Shown: positions 1 through 11,960 of the stretch, in pieces | How positions within the stretch are numbered: position 1 is the stretch's first letter | How the letters are laid out: each line of letters begins with the position of its first letter | From: Chrysoperla carnea | Lineage: Eukaryota; Arthropoda; Insecta; Neuroptera; Chrysopidae | Assembly (NCBI RefSeq): GCF_905475395.1 | Contig: NC_058342.1 | Coordinates: 3,779,001-3,843,000 of the forward strand | DNA length: 64,000 nucleotides | Direction of reading: 5' to 3' | Translations under genes and position numbers: made by a program | Notes under the pieces: generated by a model | The model's input: the letters and a program-made list of their open reading frames with translations, nothing else | What the model was told of the DNA's origin: nothing | Database searches by the model: none

Positions 1-2881
1 GCTATCTCCGGACATGGTGGTAGATCGCTAAAGTAATCATGCAGATTTTGGGGTATTTCCAGATCCACTTCTAAAATGAAACCGACTGGTGAATCGTCTG
101 CAATTTCCATGACGTCTGGTGTGTCAACCCACTCGAAATTTCCAGTGGGTAAAGATGTAGACATTGCTGCTCCATATTCATTCACCACATCGTAATACAT
201 CAAATAATGTTGTGTTTCATTTGGATTATACCCCTCTGTCATGTACTTATTATTAGCTTTTGCATAGCGATTAGAGCAATGACTCACACCACCTCTGATT
301 CCTCTCTCGATAAACAGAAACTTATCTACATCAGTGAACAATTCCAGTTTCTTATCGGTGTATTTCAACATGGCTTCCCATGTATAGCCAGCTAGTGTAT
401 AAGAGTGAGCTGGATCAAGACCATATTTATGCAAACAAGTTTTACGGAAATTTTCAAAAATGTCCGCAAGTAGAAACACATCAGTTTTCATATACAGGTC
501 AGAGTATTCACCTAGTGTATGTAAACCGAATGTATTCCATACTTGTATAGCATGATTATAATCCTGATCCGTTATGTGCTCATCTGTTAATGCACTGTAG
601 AACGCCTCTTTTGTGGGTAAGCTTACCTCATCAAGACGTTCCCAACTAGACATGTATTCATAAGGAAATACACCTTTTCTTGTTAACAATTGAAATTGTT
701 CATCATCACTGACCTGCAAATAAAAAAAAGATACGGCTCTGTATAAAGTATTTATTTATTTATATTTTTTTTTTATGACTTACCTCTCTATGTAAAATAG
801 TTTTTTTATCATTATCTAAATAGGAAGCCAGATTATCTAATTTTTCAGAGAGAAACTTAAAGGAATCAATGAATCGTAATTGAATGTCCGAGACGTGTTT
901 GGTAAAACTGATGTACTTTTCTTTGTTGATGGGCAACACATCAACATGACCATCGAATTCTGTTAGCAGAGGTTCTATTATAAAATGTGCATCATATCCG
1001 CTTAAATTATGCATCACAACAGGTATCACCCTTGAATTTTGATAATTTAAGTTACAAATTTGGTGTGCTGGACCTCTGTAATAACCTGTAAAATAAATAT
1101 TTAAATTAGATAAAATTTAAACAATAATAAATATTAATACATACCTGTGATGTGTGAATGGTCACGCACGCGGATACTATTTGTTGGTGTAAAAGATTTT
1201 TTACAAATATGACACTTTTCTGCACACAGAAACTCCATTTCTTGTTCGATGGTGAGCGGTATCATTGGTTCAACGTGTTTAATTTTCTTTTCCAATGTAT
1301 ACGCAACCTGTTCCAGTTCTTTAACAAACCATTTTGCGCAATCAGTACCACGGTATGCCTTATAAAACGATTGGTTGGGATCATGGGTACAATGAACATA
1401 GTAACCTACACTGTAGGGTACATGTTTTTGAATATTTTGCGTATAAGACCCATGATCCGTTTCCATGTCTTCATGATGTTGTGGTACCAATAACGCCTCA
1501 AAATCTGCATATACAATATATGGAATTGGTTCTTGATGAGAAAATTTCTGAAACTCAACGAACCGCTCGTCATCAGTTTCAGGCATTCGTACCCGCACCG
1601 CTTCTTTTTCACCACAATTTACTGAATGCTGTTGGAGTTTGACTTCTGTAGCAAAATAGTTGAGACATCGATCACATAAAAATATTTTATGTCTATTACT
1701 CTTTACACTCGATCGAGCCAACTTTGCTAAATTTTTTATCCAGCAAAAGTGGTGACTGTTCCCATTCTCCACAGCCAATAGATGAATTTTCTGCCCCGCA
1801 GTGTTCGAACTAACGCGTACAGGGAAAATTTCTAAATCACGTAGAAACGTATCTTTGTAGCCGTACACGTTAATCGATAGCTGTGGGTTCATCTTTTCAA
1901 ATTTATTAATTTGATCTAGAGACATGGGAAACTTTAATCCATCAAATTTTAAATGATATTTATAGTGCGGGTACTTATTCAAGCGTTGAGGATGCTTTTC
2001 AACCGGGTACAGTGCTGACATTATCGACCATAAAAAGCAATGTTGGTCATCATTCTGGACATTAATCACAGCCAATTTATTTCTGATAACTGCTGGTAGT
2101 TCACAAAATGTTCCAGCTGTGATCGGAGAGTACTTATTCATGTGGACTCGAATATTTATGATCATGTCAAGAGCCCAACCGCTATCGCGTTCCTGGAATT
2201 CTTCCAATTTTTTCAACAAATAGTTTTTGACATGATCATTGTACCACTCCTGCATGTCCGTGGTCAGATACATTTCCTTGGCCGACGTTATAAAAGTTCA
2301 AATCCTCCTCTTTGGTGATGGGCTTAATAAAATTACCCGTGAACATAATATACACCTGAAAAAAAATTCAAGATCTCATTAGACTATTTAAATTATAAAT
2401 CTTAAATTTTACTTACCTTGAGGGGATGCTTCACTAGCTCACGCCGAACGTGTCTTCTAAACATTGGAAATGCCCGGTTGAAAAATATATTTGGATCTTT
2501 ATAATCCAAATTGGTAATCATACCAGTCTTCACCCTGCCCTGGTGGTGGGTTTCAATTGTCTCCCAGATTAGATGTCGATTTTGTTTTTTGGTGACACCA
2601 CCACCTTGCTTAACTAAATCTAATCGCAGTCGGTGAAGTTGCCGCTGGTATGATTTACAAAGTCCAATATTAGCTTCAAGACGCAGAGGATTTTCTTTCT
2701 TTAACATCAACATCTTTTTGAATAAGCGGATGTTCTGCTTATTAAGTATCATCCATCGCTCAGCTTCCTCCACCGTCTTGATGAGCCTCAACGCTCTCTC
2801 CACTTTCTTCATCATATCAGTGCTACCACCTTGAGGTACCATGTTTAGCGTCTGCATAACATTTTGTTCGTAGGTGTCCAT
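1..2881 (-). pseudogene. polB: Polinton family B DNA polymerase, frameshifted and cut by the window edge
   Basis: Exons on the minus strand, by GT/AG signals and comparison with the copy at 30180-34061: exon 1 2881-2417, exon 2 2355-1145, exon 3 1085-784, exon 4 713 to beyond base 1. Exon 2 holds the exonuclease I motif (YADFEALL) and a Cys/His cluster (CHICKKSF...RDHSH). Exon 3 holds the exo II region (HNLSGYDAHF). The conserved DNA polymerase motifs A, B and C lie beyond the window. Near 2298 this copy lacks two bases present in the sister copy, which breaks exon 2 about 20 codons after its start. The sister gene is intact there, so this copy is probably dead. The family replicates the element by protein-primed synthesis; that is family knowledge, not seen here. 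Confidence 0.85.
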
Positions 2882-3077
2882 CTTTCAAAAAAATTATATT
2901 TAAGTTTCACAATATTATTTAAAAAATTTATACACTTACCGTTATATTTTCAAATACTTAGCAAAATATACGTTACCGAACGTTCAACACTAAAGTTAAC
3001 TTACAACTGAGTAATATTTGTTTTTTGTATAAAATATATAGACTAAGTTTAGAATAAAAAATATACCAAAAACAAAA

Positions 3078-3149
<72 letters not shown>

Positions 3150-3167
3150 AATAAAAATAAAAATAAT
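3078..3167. repeat. (TAA)n microsatellite in the polB leader
   Basis: About 25 TAA units with a few A-rich interruptions. The sister element has a much shorter tract (about 34250-34290), so this is a recent expansion. It yields apparent isoleucine/tyrosine-rich open frames that are not genes. Confidence 0.95.
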
Positions 3168-3247
3168 GTAAAAAATATATGCAGAAAAAGCTAACTGAAG
3201 CAAAGGTGAATTTCAAAAGAGATACTTCAACAGCTACGTACATCACT

Positions 3248-3254
3248 TTTTATA
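3248..3254 (-). promoter_or_regulatory. TATA box upstream of polB A
   Basis: TATAAAA on the minus strand, about 370 bases upstream of the polB ATG. The same site and surroundings occur at 34351-34357 before the sister gene. A donor-like GGTAAGT near 2940 and an acceptor just before the ATG suggest a 5' UTR intron between promoter and coding sequence. Confidence 0.5.
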
Positions 3255-3335
3255 GCATTATCCCCCCCACTAAAAAAGTTGTAATTTGATATTTTTATAA
3301 TCGTAATTCAAACTAATTATTTTTTCTTGGAATTC

Positions 3336-4794
3336 AGACAAGTTTAAACAAGTTCAAACAAGTTTGAACATGTATTTTTATTCAAACAAGTTTGAACTTG
3401 TAACAGGATGATGATATCATATTTTTCAAGGTCAAATCTATTTCAACATATTCTTGAGAATTGCTGACACGTGTAAAATTATTTTAAGATCAAAGTCCAT
3501 TCAAACAAGTTTGAACATGTATTTTTATTATGTAAATTTCAAGTGTCATATTATATTGCTGATTCAATAAAAAAATATTAACATCCGGTCACGTATCTTG
3601 AATTTTATCGTGTATACTTAAAGTGTCAAATTACAATATTTTTCAAGGTTAGATGATATCTATTTCAACATATTCTTGAAAATTGCAGACTCATAATATT
3701 CTTTTCTTGGAATTCAGACTTGCAAATTATTATCTAACACGTTCAAGTGTCATATTACATTGCTTAATCATAAAAAAAAAATTAACATTCGGTCACGTGT
3801 TTTGACACATGTAAAATTATTTCAAACAAGTTTGAACTTGTAACAAGATGATGATATCATATTTTTCAAGGTCAAATCTATTTCAACATATTCTTGAAAA
3901 TTGCTGACACGTGTAAAATTATTTTAAAATCAAAGTCCATTCAAACAAGTTTGAACATGTATTTTTATTATGTAAATTTCAAGTGTCATATTACATCGCT
4001 GACTCAATAAAAAAAAAATATTAACATCCGGTCACGTGTAAAATTATTTCAAACAAGTTTGAACTTGTAACAGGATGATGATATCATATTTTTCAAGGTC
4101 AAATTAACATATTCTTGAAAATTGCTGACTAATGTCAACGTCCCGCCCCCCGTTCACTCCCCGTCAAGCACCACTATTGGTCAAAGCCAATGACGTCATC
4201 AATGCTTAGGCAGCCATTATTCTCCTCCACCACACCTCCCGACGCCATCTTGATTTACTATTGGCCAATGCCGAGGTTTCCAACATTCACCTAGGTTTGC
4301 CCTTACGTCCCGCTCCCTGTTCACTCTCCGCCACTATTGGTTAAAGCCAACCCCCCGTTTAGCCATTCCTCACCCCACCACACCTCCCAACGCCATCTTG
4401 ATTTTTACAGCGCTACTATTGGTCAATGATGTCATCTATCCCCTCCAACTTCGCATTCACCTAGGTTTGCCCTTTTTTGAAAAGTGTACCATCCATCTGC
4501 GCCAGGAGTGGGCTCGATTATCTCATCTAACGTCCAATTCCCGCCCCCTTTAACCCCCACTTCCAAAACCACGCCCACCACTTTAAGCCCCACTTCCGCC
4601 AAGAAACACACTAACGCTCTGTCAGCCACGCCCCACCACACCTCCCAACGCCATCTTGATTTACTATTGGTTAATGACGTCATCTATCCCCTCCAACTTC
4701 GCATTCAACCGAGGTTTCCAACATTCACCTAGGTTTGCCCTTTTTTGAAAAGTGTACCATTCTTTTGGGCTGAAAGTGACCTGACTATACTACT
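3336..4794. repeat. Terminal inverted repeat of Polinton A
   Basis: The inner part (to about 4130) is built from repeated blocks of about 230 bases carrying short palindromes such as TTCAAACAAGTTTGAA, ACACGTGT and GATGATATCAT. The outer part (about 4135-4794) is G+C-rich and carries TGACGTCA at 4191-4198 and 4675-4682, ATTGG boxes and CCATCTTGAT repeats. The same blocks form both TIRs of Polinton B (22419-23740 and 34436-36191), with the left one of B in reverse orientation. Copy number of the inner blocks differs between TIRs. Confidence 0.9.
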
Positions 4795-4849
4795 TTTGTG
4801 TATATACATAAGAAAAGATTGAATAACATGAGAAAAAGAATTTTATTTC

Positions 4850-4885
<36 letters not shown>
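4795..4885. other. Short flank with (AT)n tract
   Basis: Sequence outside Polinton A: about 60 bases of unique A+T-rich DNA, then an (AT)n microsatellite at about 4855-4885. I see no gene. Confidence 0.6.
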
Positions 4886-4889
<4 letters not shown>

Positions 4890-5767
4890 GAGTATCGGAA
4901 ATGGCACATCCTGTTGAAATAAAAAATCACAAATTTGCAAAAATATTATAAAATTAATTTTTATTCTTGTGTGAATTTCATTACTTAAGCAAAAATAACC
5001 ATTCGTCATAAAATATGAAAGTACGATATATCAATGGGCATGTTATGGTGGAATTGGTTTATTATCAGCATTATTATTCTATTACATCTACAAATATGGG
5101 ATCATAAAAGTATTAATCAAGTTATTATCAAAATTATTTAATTGTCTCATTCCATGTAAAAAAAGGCGGCAATGGAGTCACATTCAATTTTTATAACTGT
5201 CTTTTTGGTGACAACAAGCACAATCAAGTACAAGCGATATCATCAGAAGTAACTTACGAACCGACAACAGAAACTTGTCTAATAAATAATCGCAGAAGGT
5301 CAACTTCCAGCTCAAGTATAACAGGCCGACGATCAATCCGACCAATACAACTTTAAACACCTGGAAACTAATCAAGAAGGGGACCACCACAGACTCGAGA
5401 AGCTCCAAAATCTTGTTCCAAAATTTAGTAACTTCTCTAATGGCGGAGGAATGTGGAGTATCGGAAATGGCACATCCTGTTGAAATAAAAAATCACAAAT
5501 TTGCAAAAATATTATAAAATTATTTTTTATTCTTGTGTGAATTTCATTACTTAAGCAAAAATAACCAATATAATTTTTGTATAAATAAAGTCAATTGAAA
5601 CCATTTTTTTTCAGTTCTAATAAAAATTTCGTAAAGTTCTAATAAAGTTATAATCAAGTTCTAATAAAAATTGCGAAAAGTTCTATTCAAAATTTCGTAA
5701 AGTTCTAATAAAAATTTTTGTCAGTCAAGTTCAAATTATGTCTATATATATATATATATATATGTCG
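4886..5767 (+). mobile_element. Inverted errantivirus fragment (LTR start, env tail, partial LTR)
   Basis: A plus-strand copy of sequence that occurs on the minus strand at 5768-6790. It begins with about 118 bases of LTR start (TGTGGAGTATCGG), jumps at about 5003 into the end of an env gene (membrane segment GGIGLLSALLFYYIY, short cytoplasmic tail), and then has a second LTR start at 5452 running to about 5740 before an (AT)n tract. It meets the opposite-strand LTR head to head at 5768. The LTR/env junction at 5003 is not a natural element boundary, so this is a rearranged piece. Confidence 0.8.
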
Positions 5768-6362
5768 TGTCCCAAATATATTATACTTCGATGATTAATT
5801 TCCAATCACTTTTGTCCGAATTATAATGCTCGAGAACGACTTGGCAATCTTGTTAAAAAGATGAGGAGGATCGCCACTTAGTTTTTTCGAGAAACATAAG
5901 AAACGGAGCTCTAATTTAATCGTTAGTTCCGGTCGCGTTCGATTACTCTTTTTAACGTCGATAATTTATTTCGGTGTTTTTGATTTGACTGTGCGTCGAT
6001 TTATTTATAATTATTCTATTTAAAAACGACTGAAAGTTTTGTTGAAATAATGAATAATATATTTTACACAATATTAAATCTTTAATTTATTAAAACAATA
6101 TTAAACCGATTATTAAAATTGTACAGTATAAATACAATGACATAATTTGAACTTGACTGACAAAAATTTTATTAGAACTTTACGAAACTTTAATTAGAAC
6201 TGAAAAAAAATGGTTTCGATTGATTTTATTTATGCAAAAATTATATTGGTTATTTTTGCTTAAGTAATGAAATTCACACAAGAATAAAAAATAATTTTAT
6301 AATATTTTTGCAAATTTGGGATTTTTTATTTCAACAGGATGTGCCATTTCCGATACTCCACA
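5768..6362 (-). repeat. Errantivirus 3' LTR
   Basis: 595 bases, TGTGGAG...GACA on the minus strand. It aligns with 13171-13627, sharing the blocks around TACTTCGATGATTAATTTCC and AGGATCGCCACTTAG. The preceding purine-rich GGCGGAGGAA on the minus strand is the likely polypurine tract. Confidence 0.85.
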
Positions 6363-6457
6363 TTCCTCCGCCATTAGAGAAGTTACTAAATTTTGGAACA
6401 AGATTTTGGAGCTTCTCGAGTCTGTGGTGGTCCCCTTCTTGATTAGTTTCCAGGTGT

Positions 6458-8456
6458 TTAAAGTTGTATTGGTCGGATTGATCGTCGGCCTGTTATACTT
6501 GAGCTGGAAGTTGACCTTCTGCGATTATTTATTAGACAAGTTTCTGTTGTCGGTTCGTAAGTTACTTCTGATGATATCGGTTGTACTTGATTGTGCTTGT
6601 TGTCACCAAAAAGACAGTTATAAAAAGTAAATGTGTCTCCATTGCCGCCTTTTTTAAAGGAATGAGACAATTAAATAATTTTGATAATAACTTGATTAAT
6701 ACTTTTATGATCCCATATTTGTAGATGTAATAGAATAATAATGCTGATAATAAACCAATTCCACCATAACATGCCCATTGATATATCGTACTTTCATATT
6801 TTATGACGAATGGCTTATTTAATTGTGATTGTAAATTTTGATCCATTTGTTCCAGTTTGTGGTGAGTAAACTTGATGTCATTTAGATCCAGATTGGTAAT
6901 TTTTACAGGTTTGAGGTATTCTGGAGATAAAGGTTTGGTTCGGTTTAGGTATTTGCAGCAATCGTCTTCAAGGATGTTTACTTCAGGAATTTTTATGTAA
7001 GAGGAAATATTTTTAATGGATATTTCAGGTTGTAGGAGAATATTCGTTGTAATAAGTCGACAGTTGTTGGTGATTTTCAGTAATCCAATACCATTTATTG
7101 TTACATCTTTGTCTTGCCCATCATTACAGAGAAGGTTGCCTTTTGTAAGTTTACTAAGAATGAATAACCATTCATTTTCTGACACAGTTTTCCAAATTTC
7201 AGGAATTGCGTTGATTGTTGTAATTTTGCATATTTTTGGAATTTTTTGATCTTGTAGATCGAATATTTCCAACTCGCAGACGTTGTCCGATCTTCTTTCC
7301 ATAATTTCCACTTTGGTACAAATGTAGGTGGTATCTACTAATGTACAATTGTCTATCTTTAATGTACAATTTTGTTCTTTAGTAAAGCGAATTGACTTTT
7401 ACTACTACTAAAAATTATGTAAGGGTAATCAATTTCTATGTAGGATAATGAACTTGAATTTTTATGAGGAGTGGGTAAAGGAAAAGTTTGATAGAGAGTA
7501 CATTCCATAATTTGTGCGATTGGAATTTTGATTAATACAACTAATAAATCATCTTTCATAAAAAATTTAGTTTCCATTATTTTGTAATAGTTTTCTAGGT
7601 TTTCAGGATTAACTTTAAGTGGCAATTGAAATTATTTAACAGAAGTTAATTCTTCTATTAAACTCGTTGGATTAATAATATTATAGTCAACAATACCATG
7701 TCGAACTAATGTTAGTGTCATGCTATATTGCTCTAGTTGCCTAAAATTAAGATCATTTAATTGTTTGATTAATAATAAATGGTCTAAAATTTCTAATTGT
7801 AAATGGTCATTATTAATAATCTGAGTAGCTTTATTAATAAATTAGTTAAATGTTTGAACGTTTAAATTTAATTCGCGTTCAGTGTCTTCCACGGTATTAA
7901 GTGTTTTGTTTAGAGTATTCATGGTTTCTGATAAAATTTTAATTTGATACTTCATCATGATGTGTTCTTTTCTATCTTCAATTAATGAATGAATAGAGTT
8001 TGTATAAAATATACCATCGTCAGCTGATGGAGTACCTACTAACCATTTTAATACACTTGAACCGGCATTAATTAGACCTCTTTTTTGTATAATATGGCTA
8101 TATGTTTGATGTTGTAATTGTACAGACTTTAATAACATTCTTATCTCCTGTATTTGTTGACTTAGTAATTTCATTTGTAATATGCATGTTGCTGCGTTAG
8201 AAATATTATTAGGTATCAAATTACAAAAATTGTATGATTTTTGATAATGTTTCGTAGCTAATTCTAAATTATCTTTAAATATAGTTGTATTAGTGTAGTG
8301 AATTAATGTTAATTTTTGCCTGCATACTTTTGCTTCGCCTAGTTTCTTGAAAAATATGCCCGATGATTTCGGTATTTGTTCCACCAGCATTTCTGTCATC
8401 ACGTGGTGTAGAAGTATTGACGAAATTAATATTTTCCACATCTTCATCTGAAACAT
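6458..8456 (-). pseudogene. env: Errantivirus envelope glycoprotein, broken
   Basis: Env fragments in several minus frames. The N-terminal part (8456-7842) has a hydrophobic signal-like start (WKILISSILLHH), heptad-like helices and a dibasic site followed by a hydrophobic stretch (QKRGLINAGSSVLKWLVG). That arrangement is typical of the fusion protein family shared by errantiviruses and baculovirus F proteins. The middle (7625-7359) and C-terminal part (7311-6562) follow in shifted frames; the latter ends in a transmembrane segment (GIGLLSALLFYYIYKYG). The Ser/Arg-rich tail continues in another frame to 6458. Frameshifts make it non-functional. The start overlaps the end of the integrase frame by about 165 bases. 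Confidence 0.75.
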
Positions 8457-9660
8457 ACAGTTTCACATTATTCATGTGATATGTTTTTTCCAATTTTTTC
8501 ATTTTTATTGTAACAGTGTGTTTTTCAGGATTGACTTTGGTTATTTGGAAAGGACCTTTATATCTTTCAGAAAGTTTACCGGGTGCACATTGTCCTTCCT
8601 TAACTAATACGTAATCCTTTATTTTGAAATTTCTAATTTTGTTGCTTGCTGCTTTGTCGTACTGTTGTTTGTTAACTCGTTTTGATTGTTTTAAATTATT
8701 TCTAGCTACTTCTCGAATTTTTTTAATTTTGTCTTGTACCTCTTGTGAAAATTTGTCGTAAGTTTTCCCTATTACTCCTTTGTTGAAAGACATTTGTATA
8801 TTTGGTTCAATTCCAAAAACTAATTTATATGGAGTTTCACCTGTTGATCTGTTTGCATGTGTGTTATACGAGTAGGTAGCCAAATACAACATTTCGTCCC
8901 AATTGTCCATTGGTTCGTTTACATATGAACGGAGGTAGTTCTCCAGATACGTATGACTTCTTTCCAAAGAGCCGTTGCTTTGCGGATGGTAGCAGCTTGT
9001 TGTCTTGTGCTTGATTGAAAATAGTTTATTTACTTCCTTGAATATTGCACTTGTAAATACAGGATCTTGATCAGTTAGTATGGCTTTTGGAAAACGAAAT
9101 GTACTTGCGTATTTTAGAAAATAAACTGCAGTTGTTTCAGCTTTTCTGTCTTCCATTGGGAATGCTTGGAGATGTTTAGTAAGGTTGTCTTGCATAGTAA
9201 CTAGAAACTTATTTCTACTTTTTGTTTGTGGTAAGGGTCCGACAAAGTCTAAAGAGATTTCTCCATTAAAGTTCACTGCTGTTGTTGCAATAACCATTGG
9301 GGATTTCCTTATAATTGAATATTTGTTTTTCTGGTATGTGACACATTTTTTGATATAATTTTCGACACAACTTTTCATGCCTTTCCAGAAGTATTTTTGA
9401 CGTAATTCTTGATAGGTACGAGCCTGTCCTGGGTGACCTCTTAGTGGACTATCATGGAACTTTTGGAGGGGTTTTAATTTTTCTTCTTCGGTTCTTACGA
9501 TAGTTGTTGCGCCGTTATTGGCGTCAGGTGTGATGCTGGCTTCGCTTTGACTTGATTCATCATCTGTTTCGATTTCCACAGTTTCTGGAGGTTCTTGGTT
9601 GGCTTCAGAATCATTCATTGTCCAAAACGTCTTGCATTTCGTTTTCAGAGAGATAAACAT
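8290..9660 (-). pseudogene. Errantivirus integrase
   Basis: A long open stretch (456 codons) holding the C-terminal part of Pol. Visible parts: the zinc-binding HHCC region (HDSPLRGHPGQ...CVTYQKNK), the catalytic core with D (LDFVGPLPQ), D (LTDQDPVFTS) and E (PQSNGSLERSH), and a C-terminal SH3-like region (YKGPFQITKV). This stretch is open, but the upstream reverse transcriptase is split by stops, so no complete Pol can be made. The enzyme inserts the cDNA copy into host DNA. Confidence 0.85.
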
Positions 9661-11363
9661 TAAAATTTATATTTTCAACGGGTATTATTTGAATATTATT
9701 TTCAAAATGATGATATAGTAAATTATTTAAATAATTATTATTTAATTTTTTATCTATTATACTAGGATGAATAATAGTATTTTTATCAGTTGAAGTCAAG
9801 GACACTTCATACAATGTTTCATAGAATAGTTTTACGTTCATATTATTTTGAATTGTGTTTTTTAAAATGATTAATATTATTGTTTGGGTGTCGTTTTCGT
9901 TTCTTATCACTTGACCGATATTTGCGTTGCTTATGTCCTCTCGGGTGAAGTTATTTAAAATAATTGTTTTTAAATTATTATTTATATTTAAATCTTTAGT
10001 TAATGGAATTATTAGAGTTTTTAAATTACTTATATTGACGATTTTATTTTTGTATGGGATTTTAACGTTATTTTTTATCGTTTTGTCGAAATCTTCAAAT
10101 TTTTTCGATTTATTTACGATAGCCATAAGAATTGGTCTGCTAAGTAGATCTGTTGTGTAGTTGGTTTTACCAGGGGTGTATTTTATTCTATATTGGTAGT
10201 TCATTAGCTTCAGTCTCCATCTTACTAATCGACTATTTGGGTCTTTCACTGAATGTAGCCAAACTAAAGGTCGGTGATCAGTTTTTATTTCGAACAATTT
10301 GCGAACAGAAAATGATGAAAGTTTTTTACTGTCTTTATTGTTGCCAGACATTCTTTTTCGATTGTCGAATAATTTCTTTCAGCTTTATTCAACGTATATG
10401 AATAAAATGCAATCGGCATATCGATGCCATTGTACTCTTGCGGCAGAACTCCGCCTAGAGCTTCGTTACTAGCATCGGTGGTGATAGAAAACATTTTGCT
10501 GTCGTCAGGATGTCATAGAATAGGGGCTGAAGTAATCTTTTCTTTCAATAAATAAAATGCGTCTACACAACTTTTATCGAAATCGAATTTTATGTTCTTT
10601 TTCAGTAGTTTTGTAATTTGTTTTGTTATTTTACCGCAATTTTTGATTAACTTACAGTAATGACCAGTTATTCCCAAGAAACTTTGAATTTGTTTAATAT
10701 TTGTTGGTTGATTTAGTTTTAGTATTTTTTCTATTTTTGCTGTTTGGGGTTTGATGCCATCTACTGTCACGATGTGTCCAAGATACTTGAATTCTTTTTG
10801 TAGAAATTCGCATTTTCAATATTAAGTTTTAAATTGTTTTTCTTTAGAATACTTAACACTTCATTTAGATTTTCAATATGATTTTGGAGGTTTTTGCCTA
10901 ATATAATTACATCATTAAGGTAGCACATACACTTTCCTTGGTTTATTTGATCAGCAAAGATTTCATTCATTTGAGTTTGGAAACTGGCTGGGGCGTTTGC
11001 CAAACCAAAGGGCATACGTAGAAATTCCCAGTGGCCGTTCCCGATAGTGAATGCCGTCTATGGGATGTCTTCCTCTTTGACCATAATTTGATGAAACCCA
11101 CTGGCCAAATCAATAGCTGAATAATATTGGTTACCTCCCAAATTACTAAGTATTTCGTCTATACGCGGTATAGGATAGTTGTTTGATATCGTTATCTCAT
11201 TTAGCTTGAGATAATCGATTACCATTCTAAATTGTTTAGTATTTGAGTGTGGTGTTTGTTTTTTGTCTACAATCCACTCAGGTGAGTTATTAGGTGATTT
11301 ACTCTTCCGAATAATCTTATTTTTTAGAAGTTCATTTACTTGACGTTGAGCTTCGTCTTTCAA
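9611..11363 (-). pseudogene. Errantivirus reverse transcriptase and RNase H, broken
   Basis: Four minus-strand pieces in different frames. 11363-11058 holds the palm/fingers start (MVIDYLKLNE...SAIDLASGFHQI). 11015-10767 holds MPFGLANAPASFQ and the catalytic loop, which here reads YLND instead of the usual YxDD, so a metal-binding Asp is lost. 10770-10513 holds the connection (FLGITGHYCKLI). 10494-9611 holds RNase H (ITTDASNEALGG...EIKTDHRPLVW) and a tail. Frameshifts between pieces plus the Asp change mean it is inactive. Confidence 0.85.
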
Positions 11364-11960
11364 TGTTTTTGGTAATGGGTAAATTTTACTTTTGATGGGT
11401 TCTAGGTCTTTTAATTTGATTTCATGCTGAATAACGTTTGTACAACCCGGCGAATCGTCATCTAGCTTGACAATTTCATGGTGTTGTAAAACCGTTTCAA
11501 TTAATAATTTTTGTTCAGTTGAATTTAGATTATTGATTCTTAAGTTTTTTAAAATATTGTTTTTTCTATTGATTTGAATGTTGTTAAAATTATAAACATT
11601 TTGTTTTAATACTGGCTCTAACTCTACAGTATTATTTTTATAATTAATAATTGCATTGTGTTTACTTAAGAAATCTGATCCTAGAATTCCATCATATGGT
11701 ATATTATCTGTTTGAACTAAGTGAAAATAGTGATGATATTAATTTTTATTTTTATTCATATAAATTGATACTAAACCATATGTTTCAACTAGACCTTGGA
11801 TAATGCCTTTTAAATTTATTTTTAAACGAGAATCTATATCTGTTTTGTGATTGGGATTTAAATTGTTTGTTTTAAAGATAGAGCACGATGCTCCGGTATC
11901 AATTAAAAATAGAAATTCGTTAGTTTTCGAATGGTTGCTTGTAAATGTTATCTTTTTATC
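11364..11960 (-). pseudogene. Errantivirus protease region, decayed
   Basis: On the minus strand near 11920-11880 the frame reads FLFLIDTGASCSIF, which carries the DTGA active site of a retroviral aspartic protease. Stop codons interrupt it before and after, including one near 11740. Between protease and reverse transcriptase the sequence keeps only scattered similarity. Confidence 0.65.

Larger units (their letters stand above)
1..4794 (-). mobile_element. Polinton/Maverick element A, right-hand part
   Basis: This is the right end of a Maverick/Polinton, a large virus-like DNA transposon. It contains a family B DNA polymerase gene reading leftward out of the window, followed by a long TIR that ends at about 4794 with ...ACTACT. 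The following hexamer TTTGTG would be the target duplication, but the other end lies outside the window. The polB exons, introns, promoter region and TIR are all close copies of those in Polinton B (30180-36191), so A and B are the same family in the same orientation. The last 30 bases differ from B, which may reflect divergence or exchange of the tip. Confidence 0.85.

Noticed and set aside
1158..1642. Plus-strand frames across polB exon 2 (also 32493-32728)
   Set aside because: Antisense shadows of the polymerase, appearing in both copies because the exons are near-identical.
2973..3246. Open frames rich in isoleucine and tyrosine
   Set aside because: They are translations of the (TAA)n microsatellite and its edges.
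4432..4732. Open frames in the G+C-rich TIR (also at 22527-22767 and 35843-36083)
   Set aside because: They recur only because the TIR recurs, differ in length and ends, and the segment looks regulatory; no family resemblance.
6316..6630. Plus-strand membrane protein
   Set aside because: Antisense shadow of the env tail and LTR; repeated only because the region is an inverted duplication.
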